Shown: piece after piece, positions 15,301 through 23,532 of the stretch
How the letters are laid out: every line of letters begins with the position of its first letter
How positions within the stretch are numbered: position 1 is the first letter of the stretch
Source: Sphingobium arseniciresistens
GTDB taxonomy: Bacteria > Pseudomonadota > Alphaproteobacteria > Sphingomonadales > Sphingomonadaceae
Direction of reading: 5' to 3'
DNA: 64,000 nt
Assembly (NCBI GenBank): GCA_029167225.1
Contig: JARFNK010000008.1
Location: 124,001-188,000 of the forward strand
Program-made: the position numbers and the translations under genes
Notes under the pieces: model-generated
Told to the model about the DNA's origin: nothing
Seen by the model: the letters and a program-made list of their open reading frames with translations, nothing else
The model's database searches: none

Positions 15301-16186
15301 CATCGGTGCGGTAGCGCGGCTCGGTGCCGCCCGCAGCCTTGGTGACAGGCTCATCGCAGAGGTTCGCGGCGGTGATGAAGCTGGGCAGATCAATGCGCGC
15401 AGGGGGGATGCCCTTGCCGACCGCCAACTTGCCGTTGATCTTCCATCCGAGCAGATACCAGAGCAGATGCAGGGCTGTGTTGCTGCGGACGCTGGAATTA
15501 TAAACCCAGGTCGATTGATCATCGGCACGGCAAGACCCGCTGCCGCCCGGAACGGTGCTGTCGAGGCGTGGGTCGTAGAGATAGGCCCCGCCTCCAATGA
15601 TCGTGATCCGGGTCGGGACCGACTGCGCGAAGGGGCTTTCGCTCTTCTTGGTGTTGCCGGTCAGCTTGAAACGCAGATAGACCCATGCGAGGCCCGTGTA
15701 GCGCCGGGTTGAACCCATGCGGGGACTGATGTTCTTGGCGTTCGCCGCGCTGCCCTCGGTGTAGCATTCTACTCCGAGGTAGCCGAGAAAGTCGGCACTG
15801 ATGCCGCCAGTGGCGGACCATGCCAGTTTGTCGTCGAGCCATATCTGATCGATCGAACCAACTTTGTGGCTCGCGACCACGAGGAAGCGATGAAGCTGGC
15901 TGTCATCGTCCGTCAGTTCCTGATCGCGAATATCGGTGTTTAGCGCCGTATATCCGAGCGCTGATTTTCTGGGCGTGTTGGTGACGATGTTGGCGTTCAG
16001 GCGATCCGATGCGGTAGCAGAGGTATCCGGCGCCTTGGGTTTCTTGGCGAGCAGGGACGAACCGATAGCCGTTACGGCAGCAACTGTGCCTGCGATGGCC
16101 GCGATGGGCTGCAGGCCGGGAATAAACGCCGTGACCGTCGCGATGACCCCGGCGATCTTGCTGACGCCTTTGAGTATCTTGCTCAT
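12323..16186 (-). CDS. Tail tip attachment / host-specificity protein (J-like)
   Basis: 1287 residues. A hydrophobic Gly/Ala-rich start (VIATVTAFIPGLQPIAAIAG, residues 13 to 32) precedes the conserved tip region (RYTGLAWVYLRF, NTALHLLWYLLGWKING). After residue 500 come coiled-coil-like repeats (QIDEIEGSVTVDIADLVARI; similar A-L-x-T-x-x stretches), carbohydrate-module-like beta regions, and a C-terminal domain. This is the central baseplate or fibre protein that contacts the host. It overlaps the upstream peptidase gene by 4 bp. Confidence 0.82.
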   Translation of the reverse strand: MSKILKGVSKIAGVIATVTAFIPGLQPIAAIAGTVAAVTAIGSSLLAKKPKAPDTSATASDRLNANIVTNTPRKSALGYTALNTDIRDQELTDDDSQLHRFLVVASHKVGSIDQIWLDDKLAWSATGGISADFLGYLGVECYTEGSAANAKNISPRMGSTRRYTGLAWVYLRFKLTGNTKKSESPFAQSVPTRITIIGGGAYLYDPRLDSTVPGGSGSCRADDQSTWVYNSSVRSNTALHLLWYLLGWKINGKLAVGKGIPPARIDLPSFITAANLCDEPVTKAAGGTEPRYRTDGVWSEGDPTQTVIDQLKASMNATLDDMDGKLRVTVLHNDLATPVVDLTEDDILGDVDWDQTAALDETFNIVRGTYIDPSTNSLYQAVDYPEVRIDSPDDIDRTETVDLQFVQSPSQAQRLAKQRLARMLYSGTFTASYSHRAWKAQKGSVIRQSFAPLGFTNKLFRVIDTDVRVDGTCNMVLREENASIYLWDAEEAPAVQPAEPTRYDPYLGPIYQDVSDPKYADGESINNLRPAEPGATNGATPEQAEQIEDNATLIAALQTAVLAAQDQIDEIEGSVTVDIADLVARITAAEGDVVYLETVTASQGSSISTNATAISNVVGNLATLTTRVNAGAPNLLPLGGFANGLTGWSVSGPQWGAPPPNDPNWGAYVYVAGAGGNYYAGSPVQSAQPNASYSIRCDIDFGGSTAGYVAARIVWTVGGALHSVGPAAVGTGGFSDDESARPWATGICPADANGFYVQLVAEGVSSNKYFRLCKVNRGSVPARWSEEAAVAQTFRAVQTADTQIAQLSSDLSTANANIATNALAITDLSGSQASMAATLSTQGANIASLLTVTSTLLGDTATMKLQLTAGGGNALTNTDLAIGTEGWTSAGSTGAISFARDLAGSAWHPPGEHVLGIYQNDTDAGAYGDWVTAQASVQAGEWWEGSFWVASHRCETQLYIGWVNTAGGIIGYSGPATTGSGGFTRRSGGTTLGDFTRIWVKDQAPAGAVRAFIILRKLGTIPAEAGADPSSYAWFLRSQLKRTLADTASPLAYSVGGAGASFLQQAQALSTLDSNFAALSSTVATTNSNVTVIQAALDNVEGRTAVFWQVTAVSGGRAQLTVFADANGGGGVDIGGDVSIHGNLMVAGSITTETIAPNAVINMASAVYPGAISITAGDGWVDASSVVISTIGEDVDVVAQFDSYRSSGPSSNTIRAQVVRINTSTLAETVIEQRNGANTVSAPPASFFTVDSPPAGSWRYLLRFEVEGTSGNHLVSGQGVKAVEFKR

Positions 16187-16596
16187 GGGCCGACGCCCCA
16201 GGCACGCGTCCAGTCCGCGCGCGGGATCATCACCAGGCCTTCACGCTCGCCCTCACGGCCAACAAATGCGGCGTGCGACCCTACACACACGCCGACCCCG
16301 CCATCATGCATGACGACATCACCGCGGCGAGCATAACCGACAGGGCGGGTTGGGAGCAGCGCATCGAATGTCGCCTCAAGCGTGCCGGCGCCGTAGCGCT
16401 TGAGCGCCCGCGCGGAGCCGGCCGCAGTGCTGTATCGCCCACGGAAGGGGGCTGCGATGTCATGGCCGGTCATCGCCAGGATGGCGTTAGCCGCGTGCAG
16501 CGCGCAATCATGCTCGCCCCAAAGGAACTCTCGATCGGCAACGGATGCGAGATATTCGGAGAGTGCCTGCTCCCATGTTGAAATGCGCTCGATCAT
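16183..16596 (-). CDS. NlpC/P60-like tail assembly cysteine peptidase
   Basis: 137 residues. FLWGEHDCALHAANAIL supplies the likely catalytic cysteine, followed later by RRGDVVMHDGG with the histidine strand typical of the compact NlpC/P60-like (DUF6950) proteins next to tail tip genes. It probably acts in tail tip maturation or local peptidoglycan cleavage during entry. ATGA overlaps on both sides. Confidence 0.7.
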   Translation of the reverse strand: MIERISTWEQALSEYLASVADREFLWGEHDCALHAANAILAMTGHDIAAPFRGRYSTAAGSARALKRYGAGTLEATFDALLPTRPVGYARRGDVVMHDGGVGVCVGSHAAFVGREGEREGLVMIPRADWTRAWGVGP

Positions 16597-17255
16597 CGCA
16601 GCGCGTTCACGATTTTGCGGCCATTGGAGATCGCCGTGTAGATCCCGCCACTGCTCGTTTGCGTGTTGTTCGTGAGCGGGTTTCCGGACGTGCCATTCGC
16701 GATGGCGATGGATGCGCGGGCAGACAGGTCGCCCGGATCATATTTTTCCTGATCGAGATAGGTCCGGTTCGATGCAGCCGAGAAGGCGGCCAGATAGCTT
16801 TCGATCGCCATGCTGATCGTCTGCTCTTGCGGGGTGCTTCGGATGCCCAGCGCCGTCATGTAGCCGGTGTAATAGTGCTGGATTCCGCCCTGCTGCGCGC
16901 CGTTCTGGTCGCGGATCATGCGCCACAGCATTGCGACGCGGCCCTGCCATTTGGTGCGGTCGCCGATCACGTTCAGCGTGTCGTTGTCGATGTCCCGCAA
17001 ACCGGACAGGCGGGCCGTTACCTGATCGGAACCGCCTTCCTTCATGCGAACCGGATCGATGTCGATAAAGCTCGCATCGATGCCGCTGAAGGTGTGGCCA
17101 TCCAGTTCAGGGAAGCCAGTGCCGGTCAATGCGACATCGAATCCAAGCGTCGTGAAGCGTATTGGATCATCAAGGATGTCGAGGAAGACGAAGAAGCCTG
17201 GGCGAATGATGCGCTCATCCAGCGCCGCGCCCGCCGTTGCGTCGGGAAGGCTCAT
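16593..17255 (-). CDS. Minor tail protein (DUF2163-type position)
   Basis: 220 residues. The beta-rich N-terminal half contains FDVALTGTGFPELDGH, and a middle part contains GDRTKWQGRVAMLWRMI. The position between the distal tail protein and the NlpC-like peptidase, with ATGA overlaps, matches baseplate hub genes of siphoviruses and gene transfer agents. Domain call by context more than by sequence. Confidence 0.65.
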   Translation of the reverse strand: MSLPDATAGAALDERIIRPGFFVFLDILDDPIRFTTLGFDVALTGTGFPELDGHTFSGIDASFIDIDPVRMKEGGSDQVTARLSGLRDIDNDTLNVIGDRTKWQGRVAMLWRMIRDQNGAQQGGIQHYYTGYMTALGIRSTPQEQTISMAIESYLAAFSAASNRTYLDQEKYDPGDLSARASIAIANGTSGNPLTNNTQTSSGGIYTAISNGRKIVNALR

Positions 17256-17851
17256 AGCGCCTCCACCGCGTCGATGGCGAAGATCGTGACGCCATTGTCT
17301 GTGGTCCAGCCATGCCGCGCTTCAGCCATGGTCGCAGGCAGATATGGGTTGATGGTCTCGACCGTGGCCCCTGTTGCCGGCGTCTCGCCCAATAGCGGTT
17401 CGAAGATGGCAGTGGCATTGCCCGAAGCATCAGCCGCCAGATTGGCCGTGAGCAGCACCAAGCGGACATGGCCTGATGGGAGCGGCACGGCCATATACTG
17501 GCCAGCGAGCAGGGCCGTCGCGGACGCCGGGAGCCCGGCAAGGGGCAGGGTGTTCGCCGGGCCAGCACCCGCCCTTACGGTTGGGTTGGAACCTGTCCTC
17601 TGACTGCACGCGACCTGAATATTGAAGCTGCGAATTGGCCCTCGAGCCTGCGCGAAGAAGGCGCGATATGGGCGTTCCTCTTCCTCGGTTGCGATCGGCT
17701 CATATTCGGCGCGGACGTACCATTTCTGCGCGCCCGGCACCTGCGTCTTGCGCGTGCGGCCGGTCCATACGGACGTGTTGACCTGGAAATTCTGCTCCAG
17801 CTCAATCGTGAATTTCGCGAAGTCCTGGCTGGGTAGCGCAATGTCGGCCAT
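17252..17851 (-). CDS. Distal tail / minor tail protein
   Basis: 199 residues. IELEQNFQVNTSVWTGRTRK near the N-terminus and a beta-rich remainder. It is the first gene after the tape measure, where distal tail proteins lie. Overlaps the next gene by 4 bp. Confidence 0.6.
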   Translation of the reverse strand: MADIALPSQDFAKFTIELEQNFQVNTSVWTGRTRKTQVPGAQKWYVRAEYEPIATEEEERPYRAFFAQARGPIRSFNIQVACSQRTGSNPTVRAGAGPANTLPLAGLPASATALLAGQYMAVPLPSGHVRLVLLTANLAADASGNATAIFEPLLGETPATGATVETINPYLPATMAEARHGWTTDNGVTIFAIDAVEAL

Positions 17852-17884
17852 GACCGAGACGGTAAGTCTCGGGGCATGGCGGAT

Positions 17885-17895
17885 TTACCGCTGTC
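17885..17895 (-). promoter_or_regulatory. Late-operon gap motif, copy 3 (TTACCGCTGTC)
   Basis: It overlaps the tape-measure stop codon and lies 34 nt upstream of the start at 17851. Confidence 0.55.
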
Positions 17896-19975
17896 AGATG
17901 CGTGGCCGGCTCATGGTGTTGATCGCCTGATTGGCCGCCCCTTGCATGATCGATGGCGCGGACTGGCGCACTACCTCTACTGCGACCGGAGCAGATGCCT
18001 CCTGCACACGCGCGGTAAACACATCGTTGTCCATCATGATCTGCACGCGGATCGTGCCGGATTGCGGTGCGCCGACAGGTGCCACAGCGCGCGTATTGGC
18101 CATAGCGGAAGCCGCAAGCGCACTGTTGGGCACAATGCTCCCCGACGAGGGCGCCGTGAAAAGCTCTGGGCCTTTCTCGCCTACGAGATAGGTCTTGCCT
18201 GCGGAGACGGGGCCGCCGGAGGCGCGGGCGCCATCAAGGCCACCACCGATACCGCCACCGACCGATCTAAAGGGATCGAAAAATCCGCCGCCGCTGCCGC
18301 CGGAGATTGAGCCAGTGATGGATTTCAAGGCGCTGCCCAGGGATCCGCCATTTCCGCTGAGTTGGCCGATCGTGAACCGGGCGAGGGTTTCCGCGATAAC
18401 GCGCAAGCCAATGCTCTTGAAGTCAGACCAGATGGCCTTTGTCCCACCCCGGAACATGTCCTCATACAAATTGGCCACGGTCCGGATTTGGCTTTCCTGC
18501 TTGTCGCGCAGATCGGCGGCAATCCGGTCGTTTGCATCCATTTCGGCATCTCGGCGACGATCAGCGTTGGCGATGACGGTATCCATGTCAAACCCGCCTT
18601 TTTTGACAGGATCGTCATTGCCTCCGATGGTGTAACCAAGCTGCTGATCGAGCGTGCGGCTCGCGATATCGGCAATAGTCTTGGCCTGCTGCGCGGCGGC
18701 GGCGAGCTTATAGGTGAGCGCGTCTGTGGCGCTGATGAGGCCAGCCAGCCGCAGGTCATCGATCTGCTTCAGCGTCTCGTTGAAATCGGCTGCCGCCTTC
18801 TTGGCCGGATCATAGCGACCAGTGATCTGCTCCAATGTCTGCTGGAGTTCCTTTTGTGCGGCAGCCAGTTCGCGAGCGGCCTTTGCCTCTTCACGACGAG
18901 CGGCAGCGGCGCCTTGGCGGGCAGTCTTTTCCTTGTCCTTGATAGCCGTCTGCTCTTCGGAAAGCTGCTTATCGATCCTTTCGCGACCGGCCAAATAGGC
19001 GGCTTCATTGCCGGTTTTGGTGAACTGATCGCGCAGTTTTCCAAGGGCCTCTTCATGGCGCAATGCCGCTGCGGCGTTGGCGTCAGATGCCGCCGCTGCC
19101 TTGATATCGAGTAGGGGAACGCGAGCCTGAACTACGGCCTTCTCAGCATCAGACAGGCCCTTTTGCGCTACCGCTTGACGCGCCTTCGCGGCGGCGAGCC
19201 GTTCGGCATAAACAGCTGCGGCCGCTTGATCTGCGGCTTCGCTTTCAGGCGTCGAGAACGCATTACCCCTGCGCTGGCCTGCACGGATATTCTCCAGTTT
19301 GGTCAGTTGTGTGGCTGCCTCAGAAGCTTCTTTTCTGAGGTTCTGGAGGTTGCTTTGGCGGGTTGCTTCGGCAGCGGCCAATGCACTTTGAGCAACCTGC
19401 AACTGTGTCTTGTTCTGGATAGCAAGGCGCTGGTTCAGTTCCGCACTCGCCTTCGCCGCGCCATAAAGGCTGCTCTCAAATTGCTTCTGGGCAGTTTCCG
19501 CCATGCGCGCTTTTTCAGCATTTGCTTCGAGCTTTTCACGCAGGCTATCGACGGAAACGCCCGCTTCCAGCGCCTTGCCGGCGAGCACGCCAACAATCGA
19601 CCCGGCAGCCAGGAGGGCCGCCCCCCATGGTCCTGTAAAGAACGCAGCAACCTTCGACGCGCGCCCGCCCATGTCGGTCAAGGCATCTGCAACCTGCGGC
19701 GCCTGCTGAGCCAGAACCATGAACGGGCTTGAGCCAGAGGACAGCGAGGCGCCAACGTCCGCGATCTGCCGCCCAAGGTTGCGCTGGGCATTGGCAATGC
19801 GCCCGGTGTTGTCGACCACCAGTGTTGCGCTCCGGCGGATCGACTGTTCAGCGCGCGTGGCAGATGTCTCGACCTTGGACATGGTGCCTTCGACGACATC
19901 GCCATGCTGCACGATTTTTCGGTTTGCCTCGTCGACGCGGGCTTCAATGGTCAGGCGAACGGTTTCAGCATCCAT
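17894..19975 (-). CDS. Tail tape measure protein
   Basis: 693 residues. The N-terminus resembles lambda-type tape measure proteins (RRSATLVVDNTGRIANAQRN, LSSGSSPFMVLAQQAPQVAD). It is followed by a hydrophobic patch (ALLAAGSIVGVLAGKALEAG, about residues 115 to 135), long alanine-rich coiled coil, and a Gly-rich C-terminus with GKTYLVGEKGPELFTAPSSG, common in these proteins. It sets tail length; 693 residues suggest a tail of roughly 100 nm. The start overlaps the end of the frameshifted chaperone. Confidence 0.88.
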   Translation of the reverse strand: MDAETVRLTIEARVDEANRKIVQHGDVVEGTMSKVETSATRAEQSIRRSATLVVDNTGRIANAQRNLGRQIADVGASLSSGSSPFMVLAQQAPQVADALTDMGGRASKVAAFFTGPWGAALLAAGSIVGVLAGKALEAGVSVDSLREKLEANAEKARMAETAQKQFESSLYGAAKASAELNQRLAIQNKTQLQVAQSALAAAEATRQSNLQNLRKEASEAATQLTKLENIRAGQRRGNAFSTPESEAADQAAAAVYAERLAAAKARQAVAQKGLSDAEKAVVQARVPLLDIKAAAASDANAAAALRHEEALGKLRDQFTKTGNEAAYLAGRERIDKQLSEEQTAIKDKEKTARQGAAAARREEAKAARELAAAQKELQQTLEQITGRYDPAKKAAADFNETLKQIDDLRLAGLISATDALTYKLAAAAQQAKTIADIASRTLDQQLGYTIGGNDDPVKKGGFDMDTVIANADRRRDAEMDANDRIAADLRDKQESQIRTVANLYEDMFRGGTKAIWSDFKSIGLRVIAETLARFTIGQLSGNGGSLGSALKSITGSISGGSGGGFFDPFRSVGGGIGGGLDGARASGGPVSAGKTYLVGEKGPELFTAPSSGSIVPNSALAASAMANTRAVAPVGAPQSGTIRVQIMMDNDVFTARVQEASAPVAVEVVRQSAPSIMQGAANQAINTMSRPRI

Positions 19976-20578
19976 TGAGGTGCGCCTTCATGTAGTTGCG
20001 AAGCCTTTCCACGTCAGCGGGCGGCTTTTCGTCCGGAGCGCCGTGGATCTCGTTCCAATTCCAAAGCAGCGCCTGATATTCCCACCAGTCCAACGTGCGC
20101 CAGTCCGCGCCCATAACGGCGCAGTTGGCGATCACTCTGCCGAAGTCGATATCGTCCCTTGGCTGGCCGGATCCTCGTCCGGCTCCGCTTTTTTTGGCGG
20201 GTTGTAGCCTTCGATACGGGCCATCAGGATCGCTGCTGCAAGTGCCCAGGAATCACGCAATGGCGCGTTGTGGCAGTAGCGCTCGACGAGCTTCATGGCG
20301 ATGCCAGGGCTTACCTTGATCGCTGCGCCATCAACAATCCCCTCCGCCCCGCCAATCAGGCCAAGACGGATCGTTTCAAACAGGTCGGATGCAAACGCCT
20401 CGCCATGTTCCGGCAGTCCGATAGGCAAGCCTTCGATCGTGCCGCGGCCCAGCATCACCCGTCCATAGATGCGGAAAATCCCGGCGTCACACTTCTCCTG
20501 CAACTCAGCGATCTGCGGCAGTTTCAGGTCAAACAGGTAGACGCCATCGGCAAAGTCGAGTTCGACGGCGGTGCGCAT
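19965..20578 (-). CDS. Tail assembly chaperone GT-like product via -1 frameshift
   Basis: The upstream frame (20578 down) shifts -1 at the slippery run A AAA AAA (20195..20189, minus strand) and continues to TGA 19967..19965. This adds about 74 residues (RDDIDFGRVIANCAVMGADW, then ALLWNWNEIHGAPDEKPP) to 130 residues of the first frame, about 204 in total. The extension has no independent start with a good ribosome-binding site and ends overlapping the tape-measure ATG, exactly as in lambda G/GT and related phages. Confidence 0.82.
20132..20578 (-). CDS. Tail assembly chaperone G-like
   Basis: 148 residues in the zero frame (MRTAVELDFADGVYLFDLKL onward), located between tail tube and tape measure. 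The C-terminal tail after NPPKKAEPDEDP is short and low-complexity, as in G proteins. It caps the tape measure during tail assembly; a fraction of ribosomes is expected to make the longer GT form. Confidence 0.78.
   Translation of the reverse strand: MRTAVELDFADGVYLFDLKLPQIAELQEKCDAGIFRIYGRVMLGRGTIEGLPIGLPEHGEAFASDLFETIRLGLIGGAEGIVDGAAIKVSPGIAMKLVERYCHNAPLRDSWALAAAILMARIEGYNPPKKAEPDEDPASQGTISTSAE
20189..20195 (-). other. Programmed -1 ribosomal frameshift slippery site
   Basis: Seven consecutive A in the coding strand in the phase CCA AAA AAA, i.e. the heptamer A AAA AAA. The -1 frame downstream is open for 74 codons. No specific downstream pseudoknot was modelled. Confidence 0.8.
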
Positions 20579-21024
20579 CAGGTGGCGGCGGTCCAGACCA
20601 GCAGACCTTCGCCCTGAAGCGTAATTTCTACGCTACTGTCGCCCTCGGTCGTGAGTGACTGGTTCCGCGTCGTCATCATAGCGGTGCCGGCATATGTGCC
20701 CATCAGATCGCCCGTTGAGGTGCCATCGTCCTTGTAAAACTCGACATGATAGCTTTCGATGACGCCGAGCTTGGTCGAAAGGTTGACTTCGAGATCCACA
20801 TTGATGACGCCAGATCCGCTGATTTCCCAAGTGCGTCCGGTCGCCTTGAGTTTGCGCTGGCCTGGCAGATTGGGCGTGGCGCAATCCCTGCGAAAGCGCT
20901 CGCTGGTGTTGACGTTCTCGTTGACCGTGACAGATTCAATGCCGCAGAGCAGCGTATAGACATCCGGGCCGGTCGCCGTGCGCATCTTGATAAACGCGAA
21001 ATCCGGTTCGTTGGGAAGGCTCAT
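20578..21024 (-). CDS. Major tail tube protein
   Basis: 148 residues. Beta-rich, with FAFIKMRTATGPDVYTLLCG, RTWEISGSGVINVDLEV and a C-terminal SSVEITLQGEGLL, typical of siphovirus tail tube proteins. Directly followed by the chaperone gene (TGATG overlap). Confidence 0.75.
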   Translation of the reverse strand: MSLPNEPDFAFIKMRTATGPDVYTLLCGIESVTVNENVNTSERFRRDCATPNLPGQRKLKATGRTWEISGSGVINVDLEVNLSTKLGVIESYHVEFYKDDGTSTGDLMGTYAGTAMMTTRNQSLTTEGDSSVEITLQGEGLLVWTAAT

Positions 21025-21062
21025 TGTGGTCTCCAGCGGGTTTGGCTGGAGGTTAGGCCTCG

Positions 21063-21314
21063 TCAGTCTGCGTCTTTACCGCTGTCGGTTATGATCCGGA
21101 ACACCTTGCGCGCGGCCTTAGCTTGATATTCGCCAGCGCTTTCGGTGTTGGCGAACATGATTATGCAGCGCATATTGTGGGCGGCGGCAGAATGTCCCTC
21201 CCGATCGAGTTCGTCGGCGCCTTGCCTTATATCGTCTTCTGAGATGAGGCCCTTACGTAGCAGGATAATAGCCAACTCCCGGTTGACCAATGTTGCGTTG
21301 AAGCCATCTGACAT
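21063..21314 (-). CDS. Hypothetical phage protein
   Basis: 83 residues, helical (LVNRELAIILLRKGLISEDD). No recognised domain. Its last codons contain copy 4 of the late gap motif. The 113 nt upstream of it (21315..21427) hold no gene that I can support. Confidence 0.55.
   Translation of the reverse strand: MSDGFNATLVNRELAIILLRKGLISEDDIRQGADELDREGHSAAAHNMRCIIMFANTESAGEYQAKAARKVFRIITDSGKDAD
21076..21086 (-). promoter_or_regulatory. Late-operon gap motif, copy 4 (TTACCGCTGTC)
   Basis: It lies 52 nt upstream of the tail tube start. Unlike the others, this copy is inside the last codons of the preceding ORF. Confidence 0.5.
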
Positions 21315-21427
21315 GGACGCACCTTACCGCCTCTCACCCTGAAAGCATATCCCCGGTGCTCAGGATTCGCCAGCATGGCGATGCGGGCAAACGCCATGCG
21401 ACGCGGTGAAGCGCTTGAGCGGAATCC

Positions 21428-21694
21428 TCACTTCGTCACGCGATTTTGGTTGAGGGCATGCTGGCCTTCAAGTTCGGACAGCAGACAGCTAGTATCGGCC
21501 TTGCCTTTCCATAGCCGGTAGTTGCTTTCGTCGCCCTCTTGCAGCCATGCGTCAGCAACCTTCTTTGCCGCGTCGCATACATCCTGTTGCTCAACCGCTG
21601 TGTTCTCAACCATGTTGAATTGCGCCTCCGCATCACGCGCCGCACTTCCGCATGACGTGGTGGCCAACAATGCAACAGCGATGAACCAACGCAT
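21428..21694 (-). CDS. Small secreted protein or lipoprotein in the neck region
   Basis: 88 residues from ATG 21694. The hydrophobic N-terminus WFIAVALLATTSCGS resembles a lipoprotein signal with cysteine near residue 15, although the TTSC box is atypical. A polar helical domain follows. Unusual among structural genes; it could alter the lysogen's surface. The longer upstream frame overlaps the preceding gene and is less likely. Confidence 0.5.
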   Translation of the reverse strand: MRWFIAVALLATTSCGSAARDAEAQFNMVENTAVEQQDVCDAAKKVADAWLQEGDESNYRLWKGKADTSCLLSELEGQHALNQNRVTK

Positions 21695-21711
21695 ACCCCA
21701 CCCCGACAGAA

Positions 21712-22167
21712 TCATTCGACTTGACTCATAACCCGAGCGCGGAAGCTTACGATAGCCCTCCATGCGTCGGTTTCGGCCCCAGCGATCCTGCTTGATGTGC
21801 TCACCCATCGGATTCTCGCCTTGGCCGGATAAGGCGATGCGAGCGTCAGGGTTTGGCGATCTATGGCGGCGGAAATGGCGGCACCGATGATTATCACCCT
21901 GTCCTCGGCCGTCTCTATCATCCGGGAGCCGTCGTAGGCCGGCTTGGCGTATGCCTGGAATGAGAACGGCATTTCCATGCCGTCAACGCACGCCATCCTG
22001 ATCGGAGTCGCCGTGTCCGAGCCGTACATTACAAACGGCCATTGAACGCCTGACAGCGTGGTCGCAGGATATATCCGAGCAGCCGGGACAAGCGAGGTTA
22101 GCGCTGCATTTCCTTTGAGCGCTGCCATCACCGCCTTGCGGACATAGATCGAGCTATCAAGAGCCAT
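21712..22167 (-). CDS. Tail terminator / completion protein (DUF3168-like)
   Basis: 151 residues. Start SSIYVRKAVMAALKGNAALT, with later FSFQAYAKP and a C-terminal beta strand, the pattern of DUF3168 tail completion proteins. Position after the HK97 gp10-like gene fits. Confidence 0.65.
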   Translation of the reverse strand: MALDSSIYVRKAVMAALKGNAALTSLVPAARIYPATTLSGVQWPFVMYGSDTATPIRMACVDGMEMPFSFQAYAKPAYDGSRMIETAEDRVIIIGAAISAAIDRQTLTLASPYPAKARIRWVSTSSRIAGAETDAWRAIVSFRARVMSQVE

Positions 22168-22690
22168 TGCCAGCAGCCTTCTCCGCGCGATTGACGGCAG
22201 CAGTGATCATCTTCGCGATTTCCACTCGGTTCTTCTCTAGCGCCGGGCGCATATAAGGCCGCTCTGGCATGACGATCGTGTGCGGTTTGGTGCGGGGCAG
22301 ATAGGTGGACAGGATGTTGCTGTCTGGCACGAATACAGCCATGCCATCGTCGCCAATGAAGTATGCGGTGCCGCCCGGATGGTTGATCGTGCCGCCGTAT
22401 TCATGGATCGCCGCGTAGGGTGCATTGGCGCTAACCTCGACAACGAGCGGAGACTTCTGCACCGTCTCGATGCTGTTTGCGAGAAACCCGGTATCGTTGT
22501 TCGGCGCGGTCCCGGCCTTGCTTGGCTTGTGACTTTTCCCCGACACAGAACCATCGGTGATACTGATCTGAGCATCAACCTGAACCATTTCCCCTGCCGC
22601 AAATAGTGCTGCGCCAACCTGCTTGACGATCTCAGGCCCCATTTTCTTGATTTTTGCGGTGTAGTTTGACCCGCCGGTATACTTGGCCAT
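22157..22690 (-). CDS. HK97 gp10-like tail-head connection protein
   Basis: 177 residues from ATG 22690 overlapping the previous stop. The diagnostic phrase APYAAIHEYGGTINHPGG and a C-terminal RPYMRPALEKNR are characteristic of gp10-like neck proteins that join tail and head. Confidence 0.75.
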   Translation of the reverse strand: MAKYTGGSNYTAKIKKMGPEIVKQVGAALFAAGEMVQVDAQISITDGSVSGKSHKPSKAGTAPNNDTGFLANSIETVQKSPLVVEVSANAPYAAIHEYGGTINHPGGTAYFIGDDGMAVFVPDSNILSTYLPRTKPHTIVMPERPYMRPALEKNRVEIAKMITAAVNRAEKAAGNGS

Positions 22691-23070
22691 CAAGCGGCCC
22701 GCCCACGCAATTCCCACCCGATAGAAGCGGGATCGCGAGCAACCGACTCCACCATCCAGAGCCCGGCAAACGGGCCTGAAAGCACCTCTATGCGTGCGTC
22801 GGTCGTGATCACTCCAGACAACGAACCAGCCAGGACGAGCATCCTGCGGTCGCCTTCAACAAAGCCGTCCTGTCCGCGCATGGCGTCCGTCGCCGCATCC
22901 ACCTGCACCTGGCAAGTTCGCATCACGGGCTCACCGGAAGAGACAATGCTTCCTCCGGCATCAAACACCACGTCAGCCTGATCGATGATGCGGGCTGGCC
23001 AATATGGAGCCCCGAGCAGGGCGCTGAAGCCCATGGCGATCTCGCTGAATGCCGCGGCAAGGTCAGGCAC
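22690..23070 (-). CDS. Head-tail connector (neck) protein
   Basis: 126 residues. Beta-rich, with RRMLVLAGSLSGVITTDARI. Position between the DUF4054-like and gp10-like genes indicates a head completion or connector role. No specific family is claimed. Confidence 0.55.
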   Translation of the reverse strand: MPDLAAAFSEIAMGFSALLGAPYWPARIIDQADVVFDAGGSIVSSGEPVMRTCQVQVDAATDAMRGQDGFVEGDRRMLVLAGSLSGVITTDARIEVLSGPFAGLWMVESVARDPASIGWELRGRAA

Positions 23071-23455
23071 AGTATCCGCCCCCGATCAGGCGCGGGCCGC
23101 TGAATATCCGCCGCTGGATGGCCTCGAATTGCTGGCCATAGGGCGATGCGCCATAGCCCCCGGCCACGCGCGCCTTCACGGCATCGGCGGAAATGGAAGC
23201 GCTGAACCCTCCCGACTTGAAGTCGGTCACGCCCGCTGCCGCGATGCCCGCGAGTTGGCTGCTCTGACCGATGCCGTTGATGGAGAGCAGATGCGCCAGA
23301 AGTAGCTCTGTTGCGTCCTGCTGGGCATCGCCATAGCCGGTCCCGACGCGAGCTTCGGCCTTCGGCGCCCATGCATCATATTGCCCCTGTGTCAGCGCCA
23401 GGAAGGCCGGAAACAGGTCCGTGAACTGCGACAGGGTAATGCGGGTATAGGCCAT
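23063..23455 (-). CDS. DUF4054-like head-tail adaptor protein
   Basis: 130 residues. FTDLFPAFLALTQGQYDAW, then ATELLLAHLLSING and a Gly/Ser-rich C-terminus (GFSASISADAVKARV) match DUF4054 adaptor proteins that bind the portal ring. ATG 23455 was preferred to an upstream in-frame start five residues earlier. Confidence 0.7.
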   Translation of the reverse strand: MAYTRITLSQFTDLFPAFLALTQGQYDAWAPKAEARVGTGYGDAQQDATELLLAHLLSINGIGQSSQLAGIAAAGVTDFKSGGFSASISADAVKARVAGGYGASPYGQQFEAIQRRIFSGPRLIGGGYCA

Positions 23456-23532
23456 GTGATCCTCTTGCAAAAAGGGCCGCCGCTGGTGTCAGCAGGCGGC
23501 CCAATCCCCGTCTTCCCCCGGAGTGTGGTGGC

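Noticed and set aside
21315-21427. Possible short minus-strand ORF (MAFARIAMLANPEH-like)
   Set aside because: It runs out of frame into the following gene with no good ribosome-binding site and no conserved pattern.
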